Source: Epiperipatus broadwayi
Taxonomy: Eukaryota; Onychophora; Udeonychophora; Euonychophora; Peripatidae
Length of the DNA stretch: 64,000 bases
Reading direction: 5' to 3'
Assembly: GCA_028023455.1 (NCBI GenBank)
Contig: JAQFVV010006700.1
Span: 124,001 to 188,000 of the forward strand
Part shown: positions 51,584 to 63,105 of the stretch, piece after piece
Layout of the letters: each line of letters opens with the position of its first letter
How positions within the stretch are numbered: the first letter of the stretch is position 1
Position numbers and translations under genes: made by a program
Notes under the pieces: model-generated
What the model was told of the DNA's origin: nothing
Seen by the model: the letters and a program-made list of their open reading frames with translations, nothing else
Databases searched by the model: none

Positions 51584-52826
51584 GGTGCTGATATAGTATG
51601 CACTCGGTGGCCATTTTGAATTTGAAAACACCCAAAAACACTGCTGGCACATGCAAGCGATAAATGTCATCAACTAAAAACACTCATTTTTTAAAAAATA
51701 AATTGCCTGAGGCACTATAATTAAAAAAGGTGTTGGGAAGAAACTACACTTAAAAAAATTATGGGAAACCGTCACATTAAATAGCCTAAGGTGATACTAT
51801 CAAAAAAAAGTGTGGGAAAAGAAAAAGAGGTGAAAATTAAAAAATACCTTAAAATAAACCAAAAACGCTAATTTATATATATAGTCATAATCAAACATTG
51901 CAAAAAAAGTGCGGGAAAAGAAAAAGAGGTGAAAATTAAATAATACTTTAAAATAAACCAAAAACGCTAATTTATATATATAGTCATAATCAAACATTGA
52001 AATATTTACAAAAACCTGTTAAAATATAGCGATCACTAGAAAAATAATAAATGCTATTTTAAAAATATCAGTCCTGTCTATCAATGCTATATACAAATCA
52101 GTATTATAATTTTAAAAAACAATATTTAGTCATAATCAAACATTGCAATAGTAAAACCGTCACATTAAATAGCCTAAGGTGATACTATCAAAAAAAAGTG
52201 CGGGAAAAGAAAAAGAGGTGAAAATTAAAAAATACTTTAAAATAAACCAAAAATGCTAATTTATATATATAGTCATAATCAAACATTGCAAAAAAAGTGC
52301 GAGGAAAGAAAAAGAGGTGAAAATCAAAAAATACTTTAAAATAAACCAAAAACACTAATTTATATATATAGTCACAATCAAACATTGCAATATTTACAAA
52401 AACCCGTTAAAATATTGTGATCACTGGAAAAATAATAAATGCTATTTTAAAAATATCAGTCTGCTCTATCAACGCTATAACTAAATCAGTATTATAATTT
52501 TAAAAAACAATATTTAGTCATAATCAAACAATGCAATAGTAAATCTTAAATGATTAAACCTATGTTAAGGCATTTTTTTAAAAAAAAATCATAAATGATA
52601 TTTACAAAAACCCGTTAAAATATAGCGAGCATTAGAAAAATAATAAATGCTATTTTAAAAATATCAGTCTGGTCTATTAATGCTATATACTAAATCAGTA
52701 TTATAATTTTAAAAAACAATATTTAAAAAGTACTTTAAAATAAACCAAAAATGCTAATATATATAGTGATGATAATGTGTGTTAAGGCATTTTTTAAAAA
52801 AAGGCATAAAACCTAAATATATATAC
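51584..52826 (+). repeat. Left inverted arm, outer part, with internal subrepeats
   Basis: Reverse complement of about 57,227-58,371. It is built of subrepeats: a 100-bp unit (AAAAGTGCGGGAAAAGAAAA, AGAGGTGAAAATTAA, TATATATAGTCATAATCAAA) occurs twice at 51,801-51,999 and twice again at 52,190-52,385. The larger block repeats at about 388 bp, with a third partial copy near 52,590-52,720. The minus-strand frames 51,997-51,800 and 52,385-52,188, with a repeating FDYDYIYKLAFLVYFK, are translations of these subrepeats, not genes. Confidence 0.85.
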
Positions 52827-53192
52827 TGTAACGATATATAAATATGTCGTTACATTAATTTAAAATAAAAACTTAAAAGTTCGCAAATAAAAGTAAAAAA
52901 CTAAACGCTAAAATTAAAATGTTTGTTAAACGTATATACATTCGCACACATGCCAAACTTTACAAATATTTTTTTTAAAAAAACAAATAAATAAGTATTT
53001 GAACGTACTTTTTTATAAAAAAAAAAAAAGTACAATATTTAAAAATAAAAACAGGTATTAATTAATTCTTGTAATCTGTAAATGGAAATGATTGTTTATA
53101 AATTGTTTGAAAAGCAAGCTAGCCTTGGGCTCTTGTATAATTAAAATGATCTGATGAAAGATAGATAAGAAAATAAAGAGAAATTAGCTTGA

Positions 53193-53310
53193 CCAATGGA
53201 AGCACTAAGCCTTGGCTCAGACCCTAACGAAAGTGATGGATTAGTGACGTTTTTTTGATTGAATCCGTGTGGATAATATAAAAAGGGAAATACAGTTTTT
53301 TCGGACAGTT
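53193..53310 (+). promoter_or_regulatory. Promoter-like region: CCAAT, CRE, TATA and initiator
   Basis: In order and at normal promoter spacing: CCAAT at 53,193-53,197, a CRE-type TGACGT at 53,245-53,250, TATAAAAAG at 53,277-53,285, and ACAGTT at 53,305-53,310, close to the arthropod initiator TCAGT and 28 bp from the TATA box. The combination on one strand within 120 bp is more than isolated motif noise, but no transcript evidence is available. It lies within the 2.1-kb insertion of the long-TIR element. Confidence 0.4.
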
Positions 53311-53478
53311 CCAGCATTTTGTGTTTGAGATGTGGCAGGACGCACATACCACACTCTCTATTTAAAAAAAAAAATGAAAAGACTGTGATACCTTGAACCA
53401 GCTATTGCCATCTCCAGAACATTATCTTCCAATGGAGGCATCATGGGAATTAAAAGCAGAAACCTGGACTCTTCTACC
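53305..53478 (+). other. Possible first exon ending in a splice donor
   Basis: From the predicted start site to a donor CTACC|GTAAGC (GT at 53,479). It contains a short upstream frame (ATG TGG CAG..., eleven codons) and a four-codon one. Near the end, an ATG in good context (CCAATGG, ATG at 53,432) opens a frame of 15 codons (MEASWELKAETWTLL) that runs into the donor in phase 2. No downstream exon is recognised within the window. It could be the start of a protein-coding gene, a non-coding RNA, or a promoter carried by a transposon. Confidence 0.25.
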
Positions 53479-54931
53479 GTAAGCTATATGAAATGAACAA
53501 TTATTAAAATCAATTAAGAACTTTCGTCAAGTTTTACAAATTGATAAACAAGCCAACTTAAATGTTAAAACGGACTCTTATCTGACTTTTGTAAGTTTTT
53601 AAATCAAATTAATAATGTTTAATTTTATATGTTTTCCGAGTGATAAACATCATTTCCATTTTTTTTTTCTTATTGTAAAGATTATTTAAATGCATGAAAT
53701 TTAAGTTGTTTATAGATGCTTGCATGGATTCGTTTGCGGTTAATTATATTTTGGTTTTCATATTTGATCAAAATATATAGACATTCGATAAATAATGATA
53801 CCGTACGGTATCTAAGATGTATTTATTCGGATGTCTTTTAAGTTATTGGTGACAACGCAAGTATCTTATGGTGAATACTATTGGGTTACTTATAAATTTC
53901 CCTCTGCAATTGTCGGTATCAATAATTTTGTATTTTGATCGTTTATGTTTATTTTGAAATGTTTTTGACCATGGAATCTATGTAATCGATCTATACCCAA
54001 CATTTTTAAACAAATCTGTGCGAACGTATCTAAATGTTAAACTTAAGTCGGGCGTGAATGGTTTATATAGATTTGTAAAGCTATATTAAGGGAGGGTAAT
54101 CTTAGGTTATTCATTTCGTAGTTGAATTGGTTCAATGGATTGGATATATTTGTGTAATTGTAGATGTAGTATGAGATCCGCTATGGGCAGGATTATATAT
54201 ATATATGCCACACACCTTCTGTTTGCCTATGGATGGGTTTGTAAGACAGCAAAGGACCGCAGTTCATTCCTATGGAGTTTTATGTTTATTGTTCTACTCG
54301 CTAACAGATGTCACATTCCTGGTTGGTAGAGAGACAATTTTTTCTTTAATTCTACTTGCTGTTCAGATGTACATTCCTGACAGTATAGTATTTTGTGTTG
54401 TTGTATTTTCATGCTACATTGAATACATAAATGTATCAGATGGATTGGCGCCGGTTTAATTGCGAAATTTGTTGCCTAAGGTTAAATCAGGGAAGAATAT
54501 TTTCTTTTCAAATGCAGATCTATGTAGTCTATTCATACTCGACTCCCTAGATAAATATTAAACTCATGGTTGTAATTTGCTTAAATGTAAAACTAAAGAT
54601 TAATAGAAAAATCTAAAATGTTGAATTTATTCCTCAAAATTTAAATGTTATTTTATATGTGCGTAAATAAATATTTCTATGTGTTAATTTCTGGCAGTGG
54701 CTTTTATTTATTTAAGATATAAATTAAGATATAGATTTTTATCTCTGCGTCTCCACTGAGCTAGTGACTTGGGCTAACGATCTCAATATTTAAATAAAGT
54801 GGAATCTTAACAGCGCGTATCTGCCTACTCTATAAATTTTTCTAGGTTTAAATGCCTAGATGGCACTCTGTAGAGCAGATATTGTAGTTTGTGGTTAGAT
54901 TCGATTTCCACTTTCATTTCGATCGTTATAA

Positions 54932-55659
54932 TACATAGTGATAATTAGAAAAAATGATAAATGCTTCTATCAAAAGATTACTCCGGTCTTTCAACAGTAT
55001 ATACTAAATGTCAAAAACCAGTATTATAATTTAAAAAATGATATTTAAAAAGTATATTGCTAAATGTGAAATGGCGGGAATATCACTTTCAACACTATGT
55101 TGTGGAGCATTTTTAAAAATATAATATTTTACATTTGGCTTTGGGATTATCCCTCCAACTAAGAGTTGTAATAATAAATCACAAATCTGAATAATAGACA
55201 TATTAATGCATATTACAGTTAGCATTTATTTAAGTAATTTTTTACTAATATTTTAAGAATTTAAAAAAAATTACCAACTTTCTAAAAAGGATGGATGGTC
55301 ATCTGCTCAGGCTAAATTTGGTTCTTCCTAGATCTCTTCATCACTGCAACACAAACCATCAACAAATTATACTTTTAAGATTTAGGTTTATTATTTTAAA
55401 GAATACACCAGTAAAATTAATTTATTCAGGAAATATCGCAGCTTGATATGGTCTCTTTCAAATTTATTATTAAAACTGTCTACTTGGGTCTCACACAAAT
55501 TAAAGCAGGTTTGTATGATGTAAGGTAATTTCCAAGAATTATAGTTCAGTATGGGCCTTTGTCTTACTAAGATAAAAAAAAGTGTTAAGTTAAACTTTCA
55601 AATTTAAAAAAAACAACAACTGTAAACCAGCTAATGGGCTTTTATGCCTCAAGCCTAAC
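54932..55659 (+). repeat. Left inverted arm, inner part
   Basis: Reverse complement of 56,532 to about 57,226 with scattered differences. Shared words include GTTTACAGTTG/CAACTGTAAAC, GGATGGATGGTCATC, TTGGTTCTTCCTAGATCTCT and CATGATGTAA-like ends. The frames 55,225-55,031 and 56,900-56,661 (both minus) fall in the paired arms and are not conserved between them, so they are not coding. Confidence 0.85.
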
Positions 55660-55685
55660 TAGTCATCAAATGCAAAAGAGGGTTA

Positions 55686-56030
55686 AAATTTATTATAAAA
55701 AAATTTATAACAATTAATGATTTAAAAATATAATCGCACTGTAACATATTATACATCACAACTTGTACTCATATATATATGTGTGTGTGTGTGTGTACCG
55801 ATACATGTATTACTTTTAAGATTTTAGTTTTAACACTTTAAAGACGCAAATAAAATTATTTGGTAATTTATTATAAAAAATATAAAAATAAATTAATGAT
55901 TTAAAAATATAATCGCACTGTAACATATTATACATCACAACTTGTACTCATATATATATATATATGTGTGTGCCGATACATGTATTACTTTTAAGATTTT
56001 AGTTTTAACACTTTAAAGACGCAAATAAAA
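55686..56030 (+). repeat. 179-bp tandem duplication in the loop, with TG/TA microsatellites
   Basis: Copies 55,686-55,864 and 55,865-56,030 share AATCGCACTGTAACATATTA, CATCACAACTTGTACTCAT and ACACTTTAAAGACGCAAATA. They differ in the microsatellite: (TG)8 in the first copy, a longer (TA)n with (TG)3 in the second. It sits at the start of the unpaired loop between the inverted arms. Confidence 0.85.
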
Positions 56031-56187
56031 AGCATCTTAATGATCGGGATCTGCTTATTGCATTTCTAAAAGATGCTAAAGATACCTGCTGATGGTGAAA
56101 AGGTTTTTTTTTATTATTTAAAAGTCATTACCTTTTAAATTTGAAATACTCAACAAATTTTAATTTATTTATGGGTGTATTCTTTTT

Positions 56188-56337
56188 TTACTTTTTAGTG
56201 CATGTATTTCGACGTAGTTGGACCACATAGTCTATCATGTCAGCTGCCATCCCACCCCATCCAGTATTATGAATGCCTAATAAAATATATTCTTTAATTA
56301 TATTTGTGTATTCACTTATTGTTGCTAATTCTATCAT
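56188..56337 (-). pseudogene. 49-codon frame in the transposon loop, possible transposase remnant
   Basis: Minus-strand ATG at 56,335-56,337 to TAA at 56,188-56,190. The product includes EYTNIIKEYILLGIHNTGWG, followed by GMAADMIDYVVQLRRNTC and a Lys-Lys end. Its composition (Trp-Gly-Gly, balanced charge, normal codon positions) is much more protein-like than anything else in the element, and the local DNA is less AT-rich than its surroundings. An in-frame TGA lies four codons upstream of the ATG, so it is either a very short gene or, more likely, the last exon or remnant of a longer protein. Being alone in the loop, it may be what is left of this element's transposase; I do not recognise the family. 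Confidence 0.3.
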
Positions 56338-56410
56338 TCCGTTTCACCTTCTATGTATCATAGTAGGCCTGTTTGTCAAATTCGAACCCATCTCAGGCCA
56401 TGTGTATAAT

Positions 56411-56514
56411 CCTATAATAATGTACTTTGATGTATAATATATGTTTATGTGTATGTGCGCACATCTAATATATAAATAAATATATTTATATACATCAAAA
56501 TACATTATTATAAG
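56411..56514. repeat. Imperfect hairpin centred on ATGTGCGCACAT
   Basis: 56,411-56,436 (CCTATAATAATGTACTTTG...) pairs with 56,489-56,514 at 24 of 26 positions, and near the centre lies the perfect palindrome ATGTGCGCACAT (56,453-56,464). It lies at the inner edge of the right arm, in the loop of the long-TIR element, and adds a cruciform-forming segment there. Confidence 0.7.
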
Positions 56515-56531
56515 ATTATATACGTAACGAT

Positions 56532-58371
56532 GTTAGGCTTGAAGCATAAAAGTCCATTAGCTGGTTTACAGTTGTTTTTTTTTAAATTTGAAAGTTTAAC
56601 TTAACACTTTCTTTTATCTTAGTAAGACAAAGGCCCATCCCAAACTATAATTCTTGGAAATTATTTTACATCATACATACTTGCTTTAATTTGTGTGAGA
56701 CCCAAGTAGACAGTTTTAAAAATAAATTTGAAAGAGACCATATCAGCTGCGATATTTCCTGAATAAATTAATTTTACTGGTGTCTTCTTTAAAATAATAA
56801 ACCTAAATCTTAAAAGTATAATTTGTTGATGGTTTGTGATGTTGCAGTAATGAAGAGATCTAGGAAGAACCAAATTTAGCCTGAGTGGATGACCATCCAT
56901 CCTTTTTAGAAAGTTGGTAATTTTTTTTAAATTCTTAAAATATTAGTAAAAAATTACTTAAATAAATGCTAACTGTAATATGCATTAATATGTCTATTAT
57001 TCAGATAATCCCAGAGCCAAATGTAAAATATTATATTTTTAAAAATGCTCCACAAAATAGTGTTGAAAGTGATATTCCCACCATTTCACATTTAGCAATA
57101 TACTTTTTAAATATCATTTTTTAAATTATAATACTGGTTTTTGAGATTTAGTATATACTGTTGAAAGACCGGAGTAATCTTTTGATAGAAGCATTTATCA
57201 TTTTTTCTAATTATCACTATGTATATATATTTAGGTTTTATGCCTTTTTTAAAAAAATGCCTTAACACACGTTAATTTGATTATCATCACTATATTTATT
57301 AGCGTTTTTGGTTTATTTTAAAATACTTTTTAAATATTGTTTTTTAAAATTATAATACTGATTTAGTACATAGCGTTGATAGACCCGGACTGATATTTTT
57401 AAAATAGCATTTATTATTTTTTTAATGCTCGCTATATTTTAACGGGTTTTTGTAAATATCATTTACGATTTTTTTTTAAAAAATGCCTTAACATAGGTTT
57501 AATTGTTTAAGATTTACTATTGCAATGTTTGATTATGATTAAATATTGTTTTTTAAAATTATAATACTGATTTAGTATATAGCGTTGATAGACCAGACTG
57601 ATATTTTTAAAATAGCATTTTTTTTTCTAGTGATCGCTATATTTTAACGGGTTTTTGTAAATATTGCAATATCTGATTATGACTATATATATAAATTAGT
57701 GTTTTTGGTTTATTATTAAGTATTTTTTAATTTCCACCTCTTTTTCTTTTCCCGCACTTTTTTTGCAATGTTTGATTATGATTATATATATAAATAAGTG
57801 TTTTTGGTTTATTTTAAAGTATTTTTTAATTTTCACCTCTTTTTTTTCCGCACTTTTTTTTTGATAGTATCACCTTAGGCTATTTAATGTGACAGTTTTA
57901 CTATTGCAATGTTTGATTATGACTAAATATTGTTTTTTAAAATTATAATACTGATTTGTATATAGCATTGATAAACCGGATTGATATTTTTAAAATAGCA
58001 TTTATTATTTTTCTAGTGATCGCTATATTTTAATGGGTTTTTGTAAATATTGCAATGTTTGATTATGACTATATATATAAATTAGCGTTTTTGGTTTATT
58101 TTAAAGTATTTTTTAATTTTCACCTCTTTTTCTTTTCCCGCACTTTTTTTTGATAGTATCGCCTTAGGCTATTTAATGTGACAGTTTCCCTGCAATTTTT
58201 TTAAGTGTAGTCCCTTCCCAACACCTTTTCTAATTATAGTGCCTCAGGCGATTTTTTTTTAAAAAAAGGGAGTGTTTTTAGTTGATGACATTTATCGCTT
58301 GCATGTGCCAGCAGTGTTTTTGGGTGTTTCCAAATTCAAAATGGCCACCGAGCGCATACTATATCAGCATC
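56532..58371 (-). repeat. Right inverted arm of the long-TIR element
   Basis: Continuous 1.84-kb partner of the two left-arm pieces. It contains the same subrepeats in reverse (CTCTTTTTCTTTTCCCGCAC near 57,740, 57,840 and 58,130; GATAGTATC...CCTTAGGCTATTTAATGTGA near 57,870 and 58,160). Subrepeat numbers and lengths differ slightly from the left arm. Confidence 0.85.
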
Positions 58372-58379
58372 CATGAAGT
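58372..58379 (+). repeat. Target-site duplication, right copy (CATGAAGT)
   Basis: Exact direct copy of 51,576-51,583, immediately outside the right end of the inverted repeat. Confidence 0.8.
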
Positions 58380-61300
58380 TTTAAATTTAAGAAACACACG
58401 CAATCTGAGTGAAGCATAGCACTAAATAAATACCTATTAGTATTAAATGAATACACTATTATAGAAAATAATAAGTGAAACAGATAGGTTGATAGATCTG
58501 TTTCAATGTATGTATATAAGCATCTGCCTTTAAATTGTCAGCCTTTTGGATTCAAGGCAGAGAGCAATTACTTCTGTTAACCTGAACAACAGAACATGCT
58601 CTCCATTAACCCTTCTGCCATCAGCAAAGGTATTTATTTAGTCATTATCACGACATCCACACAGTGAGGCAAGTCCAACAACAGACTTGTGTAATGTCTC
58701 ACCATCTCATTATATTTAAAATAAGTTGATCATTTTATAATAAACTATTTGAAACTATTAAACATATTAATTAATATATTATTTATTAATAAATAACATT
58801 GTTTTATTTGTTAAACTCGATAGTCTGTATGAAATCATAAACAAGTGAAATTTAATTAGGGAAAATAAGAGATTCAAAAATAAGGTAAAAATTCACTCAA
58901 TTAGATAACTATGGGGTTTTGAAAATTAAATGGAATTAAAATAAACCGAGGTCACCTTGCATTATGTAAAATAATGAAATCATCAAAGTTTTGTAAATGT
59001 AAGATCATTAAGCTGTTGTAAATAAAAGGTCATTAGTATATATAGCAAGGATTTCTTTGAAATTGGCTTTGATTCTTGCTTTATTCAAGCTTCATTGAAC
59101 AGTCATTATAATGACTGAACAGAAAAGAGGAAAAAGTGCCAGCTACCAAATATTTTGAATCCACATTGATGGACCTGATCAAGTTATTTTAAAGAAATCT
59201 CTCACTTTCTATAATTTGTTCAAATTACTTTCGATCAGCTTTCTTTTGTTCTACTTCATATGGTTTCTCTTTTATCACTTGATCTAATTGTCTGTCAATC
59301 TTTAGAACAATTTATTTTATCTTTTTATGACCTTCTAATTTTTTTATTTAATTTTCCCATTTTTTTATTTAAATATTTTTCCATTCTTAATTCCATCTGC
59401 TTGAATAATATATTGATCGTTTGCCACATGTTTAATTGTGATGATGTACCATTTTCTTTTCAATAATTTTTATCTCTTCACTAACTTTTTTCTAAACTTA
59501 AATATTTTATTTACTTTACAATAAATACATTATTTCAAGATATTTATTAAATGTTATTAGTATAGGATTTTTTTATAATTTAACTATTTTTATGATCATA
59601 ATTTAATCTATTAAATTTAATGGAATCATAATGATTTATATAATAATCATTTATCAGCTATCTTTTAACTGTTAATTCACCTTCTTGCTGAAAAACAAAT
59701 GTAAAATATTTTTAATTTTGTAAAATGTCCAAGATTTACCTTCATTAAATTTATACATTAATCTTTTAATAACATATTATAATACTAACATATTTATATG
59801 ATCAAGTAAACTTGCCATTGAGTAAATCACTTGGCTTTTACTATACCTTAGATGTAATCCTACATATGACTTGACTCTCACAAACATAGTACATCTATTA
59901 CTTAGCTACATAAGCTAGCCAGACACATATAACTAATATGGGGTTATTATAGCAAATACACTTTCCTTATAATGTTAATTCTAGGGAGTGGCCATTTTAG
60001 GTCTTAATCTCTTTTTAATAATAACTATATTCTTATGAAATTAAATGAGAGGGCCCTTTTTGAATCTCCTCAAATTTACAAAACAAAGTTATGAATAAAT
60101 TCACCCTATATACATAGTATATTTTAACTATACAAACTAATGATTTAAACAGCTGCATTTATATAAGTTCAAGTGTATATAAAATCTAATTCACAGTAAT
60201 TAAAATGAGGGTTAATCCACATACAAATGTACTCACTTGAATTTAAAGTAATCTTTAGTTTAAATTAAAACTCTAATAATTATACTAGTACTCATTATTT
60301 TTAACATTTGGACACTTATCATTAAATATTTTACCACACTTTCATATTTCTTGTATATAAAATGACTATTGCTTATTATTGGCTATTTTTTCAAGGTTAC
60401 ATATTCAGTGACAATTTCAACATGAAAAGACTCACCCACCCCCTTTTTTGTGTGTTTTAAAAGAAGATAAAATTTTAACTAATCATATAAAATAAAAGAT
60501 GAATCAAATTTTATATTTTAGTTCTTTTAAACATAGCTAGAATATACACACACCAATATTTGCCTCTTCTTTTAATCAATCAATTAAACAATTTATCGTG
60601 TACATATAAATAGTTTATACTTAATAAAATATGGTAAGCTATAATTAATATACTTTAAGAGGTTATCTTAAAATAAAACATAAAATGGTTAATACTTTAG
60701 AATGTCAGTGTAATGAATAAAGTTTTTAATTTGCATGTGGATATCAAACTATAGCATAAAGTTCTGTAGCAGAGATTCTCTTTTCAGATCATTGTGAGGA
60801 TTTCTATGTAGGCTAATATTTTTCCCTCAATGGCATGCATTAATTGATTTAATTATTATAATGTTTCTTTATTTTTCAAGTCACTGTACTATATTTTATC
60901 AATTTCCTAGACAGGTGGAAATTTCTCTTCTCTGATATACAATTCTGTCTGAAGCTCATTCTTGGAATTATTTGATGTTTAGGCTTTTTTTCATGTAGAG
61001 ATTTTTTTTAAATGTTTGATCATGTTCATTAGTGTGGATTCAGTGTAATGTTTGACAGCTGGTGATTTTCCCTCTTTTTAACTTGCTCATCATAATAGCT
61101 GTTCAATGAAACATGAATAAATTAAGAATTAAAACTAATAATTTTAAAAAAAAACATGCTATATATATTATTTACCTCTTCTTTACAACACCTTGATCTT
61201 GATAACCTCTTATTTACACTTTAATGATCTCAATTTATTTTATTTTCAAAACACCATAATTATTTACTTGATTGAATTTTTTTCCTTGTTTTTAAATATC

Positions 61301-61837
61301 ATATTTATAAACTCAAAATGCAAGTTTAAAAATAAAACCAGACCTATTCTTTTTACTAAACTTATTTTTAAGCTATTTATTTATTCTAAAATGTACATTA
61401 TTTAATTAAGCTTTTAAAATCTATTTCTTTTAATTCTAGGATACTTGAGTTGTTTTACAATATATTCTTGACAACATAATTTTAAACATTCATTCATTTA
61501 AGTATTCTAATTTTTAAACTTTGATAAAAGAATTAGGTAGACTGTTTTTAACTTACTTTATTTTTTAGCTTTTCTTAAGTTTAATCTTTTATAATAATAC
61601 GTATTACATTATAATTATTTTAAAATATGATTTTTAATAATCTATTCTAAAATCTCAACATTATCTATTATTATTACTTTTTATATTTTAAAATATTTTT
61701 ATTATTTTATATAATTTTCTTTAAGACTTTTGTAATGCTATTTTTATTAGCTATCCTCTCTAGAATTGAAAATGAGCTAATTATCCTGTGCAAGATCATA
61801 TAATTGATGAAGAAATGAATATGACATTTATTTCAAT
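58380..61837. other. AT-rich intergenic or intronic DNA, nothing coding recognised
   Basis: No satellite, tandem array or coding-like frame. A perfect 18-bp palindrome CAGTCATTATAATGACTG lies at 59,100-59,117. The plus frames 59,260-59,466 and 61,193-61,405 are Phe/Ile/Leu-rich chance frames in T-rich DNA. Confidence 0.45.
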
Positions 61838-62192
61838 ATAAAAATTCTCTACTACTTCTTCACAATGGGAATTTGTTGTGATATAAATCTGAATTACCTA
61901 CATTTGTTATCTTCCATTAATTTGAATAACCAATTTGCTACATCAATCTCCACAATGTTGTTCTTTCACTTTTCATTTATAAAAAAAATCATACTCTGTT
62001 TATGCTTTTAATATTTGTGCCATTTATAATAAAATACATGTCCAATTTTTAAATCGTTTCTTCAACTTTTCCTTTAACTTCACCAAGTCCAATAATGTCC
62101 ATATAATATTAGACAGTTCGTCCGATTAGTGCAATCTTTCATTTGAAAATGATTTGCACTGTAGGTGACTAAATAAAAAATTCTTTATCATA
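61838..62192 (-). mobile_element. Strongly decayed RTE endonuclease remnant
   Basis: On the plus strand this aligns by eye with 6,496-6,876 of the LINE at 4-7 kb in the same order: CTACTACTTCTTCACAATGG vs CTACTACTTCATCACTATGA, AATCTGAATTACCTACATTT vs AACCTGAATTATCTGCATTT, CATCAATCTCCACAATGTTG vs CATCAATCTCCACGATATTG, and TTCACCAAGTCCAATAATGT vs TTCACAAAGTCCAATAATAT. Many indels leave no frame. It is therefore an older minus-strand insertion of a related RTE element, of which only the middle of the endonuclease domain survives, 0.9 kb upstream of the Popeye gene. Confidence 0.75.
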
Positions 62193-62900
62193 AAAACACA
62201 GAAAATGTCTGAACTTTTAATATTTATTTTGTTTTTTGTTTTTAAAAAAATAAAAATAATAATAATAGAGATTCTAGACGAAATAAAAAAGTTGAAATCT
62301 TTTGTCTTTCATATAAATTAAATTCAAAGCTTTGATCTTTTAAATATAATTCGGATATAATTTTTTCCATATCATTTTTCTAATAATAAATTAGTTAAAT
62401 ATTGGTTTGTTTGTCGATGTTACATTTATTTAAGAATAAATAACTATCATTTAATATATGTATAAAAGAAATTGTATTAATAATTTTTTTTTAAGTAATT
62501 GCATATTTGTAATACACGGTTTATATTTAAGAGTATGCACATAACTATATAGATATGTTCTTACATTACAGATTTTGAATGTGGGTGCCACAAATTAGCA
62601 TTAATCTAAATAGATTTTTTAGAAAAAAAAAAAACAAAACTGGAAAAATTAATCTTAAAGCTTTCAAAAATTAAAAAGGTTTCATGTTTAGGATTAAAGA
62701 TTATAACTTCATGCTCCCAGTTTTGAAATGAAATAAAATCCTGTTGTTGTTTTTTTTTTTGGTTTTTTACATTGAATTTTTTTTTTATAGAAATAGTTTA
62801 CACTTTATTAGAAAATAAGACCTTCCTTTAGTAGTTACATTAGACATCAAAATAAATAGAATATCAAAATAATCTTCCGTCCTTTAGATATTTCATATTT
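62193..62900. other. AT-rich spacer upstream of the Popeye exon, nothing recognised
   Basis: A/T runs (for example 62,623-62,634 and 62,748-62,768), no repeat and no coding-like frame. The composition becomes less AT-rich from about 62,905. Confidence 0.4.
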
Positions 62901-62913
62901 TTTTAACTGTTCA

Positions 62914-62983
62914 TGGAATGCGAGTGACTTTAAGCGAGAAAATGTAAGTGGCTCCGTCTGTTGAGTCAGCATTGCATGGAATG
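62914..62983 (+). promoter_or_regulatory. Candidate upstream regulatory cluster of the Popeye gene
   Basis: Two TGGAATG words (62,914-62,920 and 62,977-62,983), the core of the TEAD/Scalloped (M-CAT) site used by many muscle genes, flank a TGAGTCA AP-1/Maf-type site at 62,962-62,968. All lie in a GC-richer stretch 120-190 bp before the start codon. No TATA box is evident. Motif reading only; a 5' exon further upstream with an acceptor such as CCTCAG at about 63,034 cannot be excluded. Confidence 0.25.
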
Positions 62984-63105
62984 ATGGCAGGCGACTAAAG
63001 GCAGTGATGCAAATTAAATTGCACTGTCCTCAGGTTAAGAGCGATTGAAAAGATGAGAGTTGATCATCATGGAATAAGATTACTATAGAGCTTGTATAAA
63101 CAACA

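Larger units (their letters stand above)
52827..54931. other. 2.1-kb segment interrupting the left arm
   Basis: The right arm runs unbroken through the point where the left arm stops (AAACCTAAATATATATA) and resumes (TACATAGTGATAATTAG), so this piece was inserted in the left arm or lost from the right. It begins CTGTAACGATATATAAAT and ends TTTCGATCGTTATA; TAACGAT near both ends in opposite orientation hints at short inverted ends. Inside are the promoter-like region and possible exon at 53.2-53.5 kb. Around 54,290-54,400 a similar phrase occurs twice (ACAGATGTCACATTCCTGGT and TTCAGATGTACATTCCTGAC). The plus frames at 54,135-54,459 overlap each other and have no known relatives. Confidence 0.6.
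51584..58371. mobile_element. 6.8-kb DNA transposon with very long inverted terminal repeats, non-autonomous
   Basis: The left end starts GGTGCTGATATAGTATGC; the right end, reverse complemented, starts GATGCTGATATAGTATGC, and both continue into ACTCGG/GCTCGG and GTGGCCATTTTGAATTTG. The arms pair over about 1.8 kb: 51,584-52,826 plus 54,932-55,659 on the left with 56,532-58,371 on the right, around an 872-bp loop. The left arm is split by a 2.1-kb segment missing from the right arm. An 8-bp direct repeat flanks the whole. Superfamilies with 8-bp duplications include hAT, P, Merlin and Zisupton (established knowledge); the ends do not let me choose. No transposase frame is present apart from a 49-codon piece in the loop. 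The architecture resembles foldback-type elements. Confidence 0.85.

Noticed and set aside
51800-52385. Minus-strand frames with repeated FDYDYIYKLAFLVYFK
   Set aside because: Generated by the 100-bp subrepeats of the transposon arm; indels in other subrepeat copies and in the right arm break the frame.
54135-54459. Two overlapping plus-strand frames of 64 and 84 codons
   Set aside because: Different frames over the same DNA, no recognisable domain, and length within chance for a less AT-rich patch.
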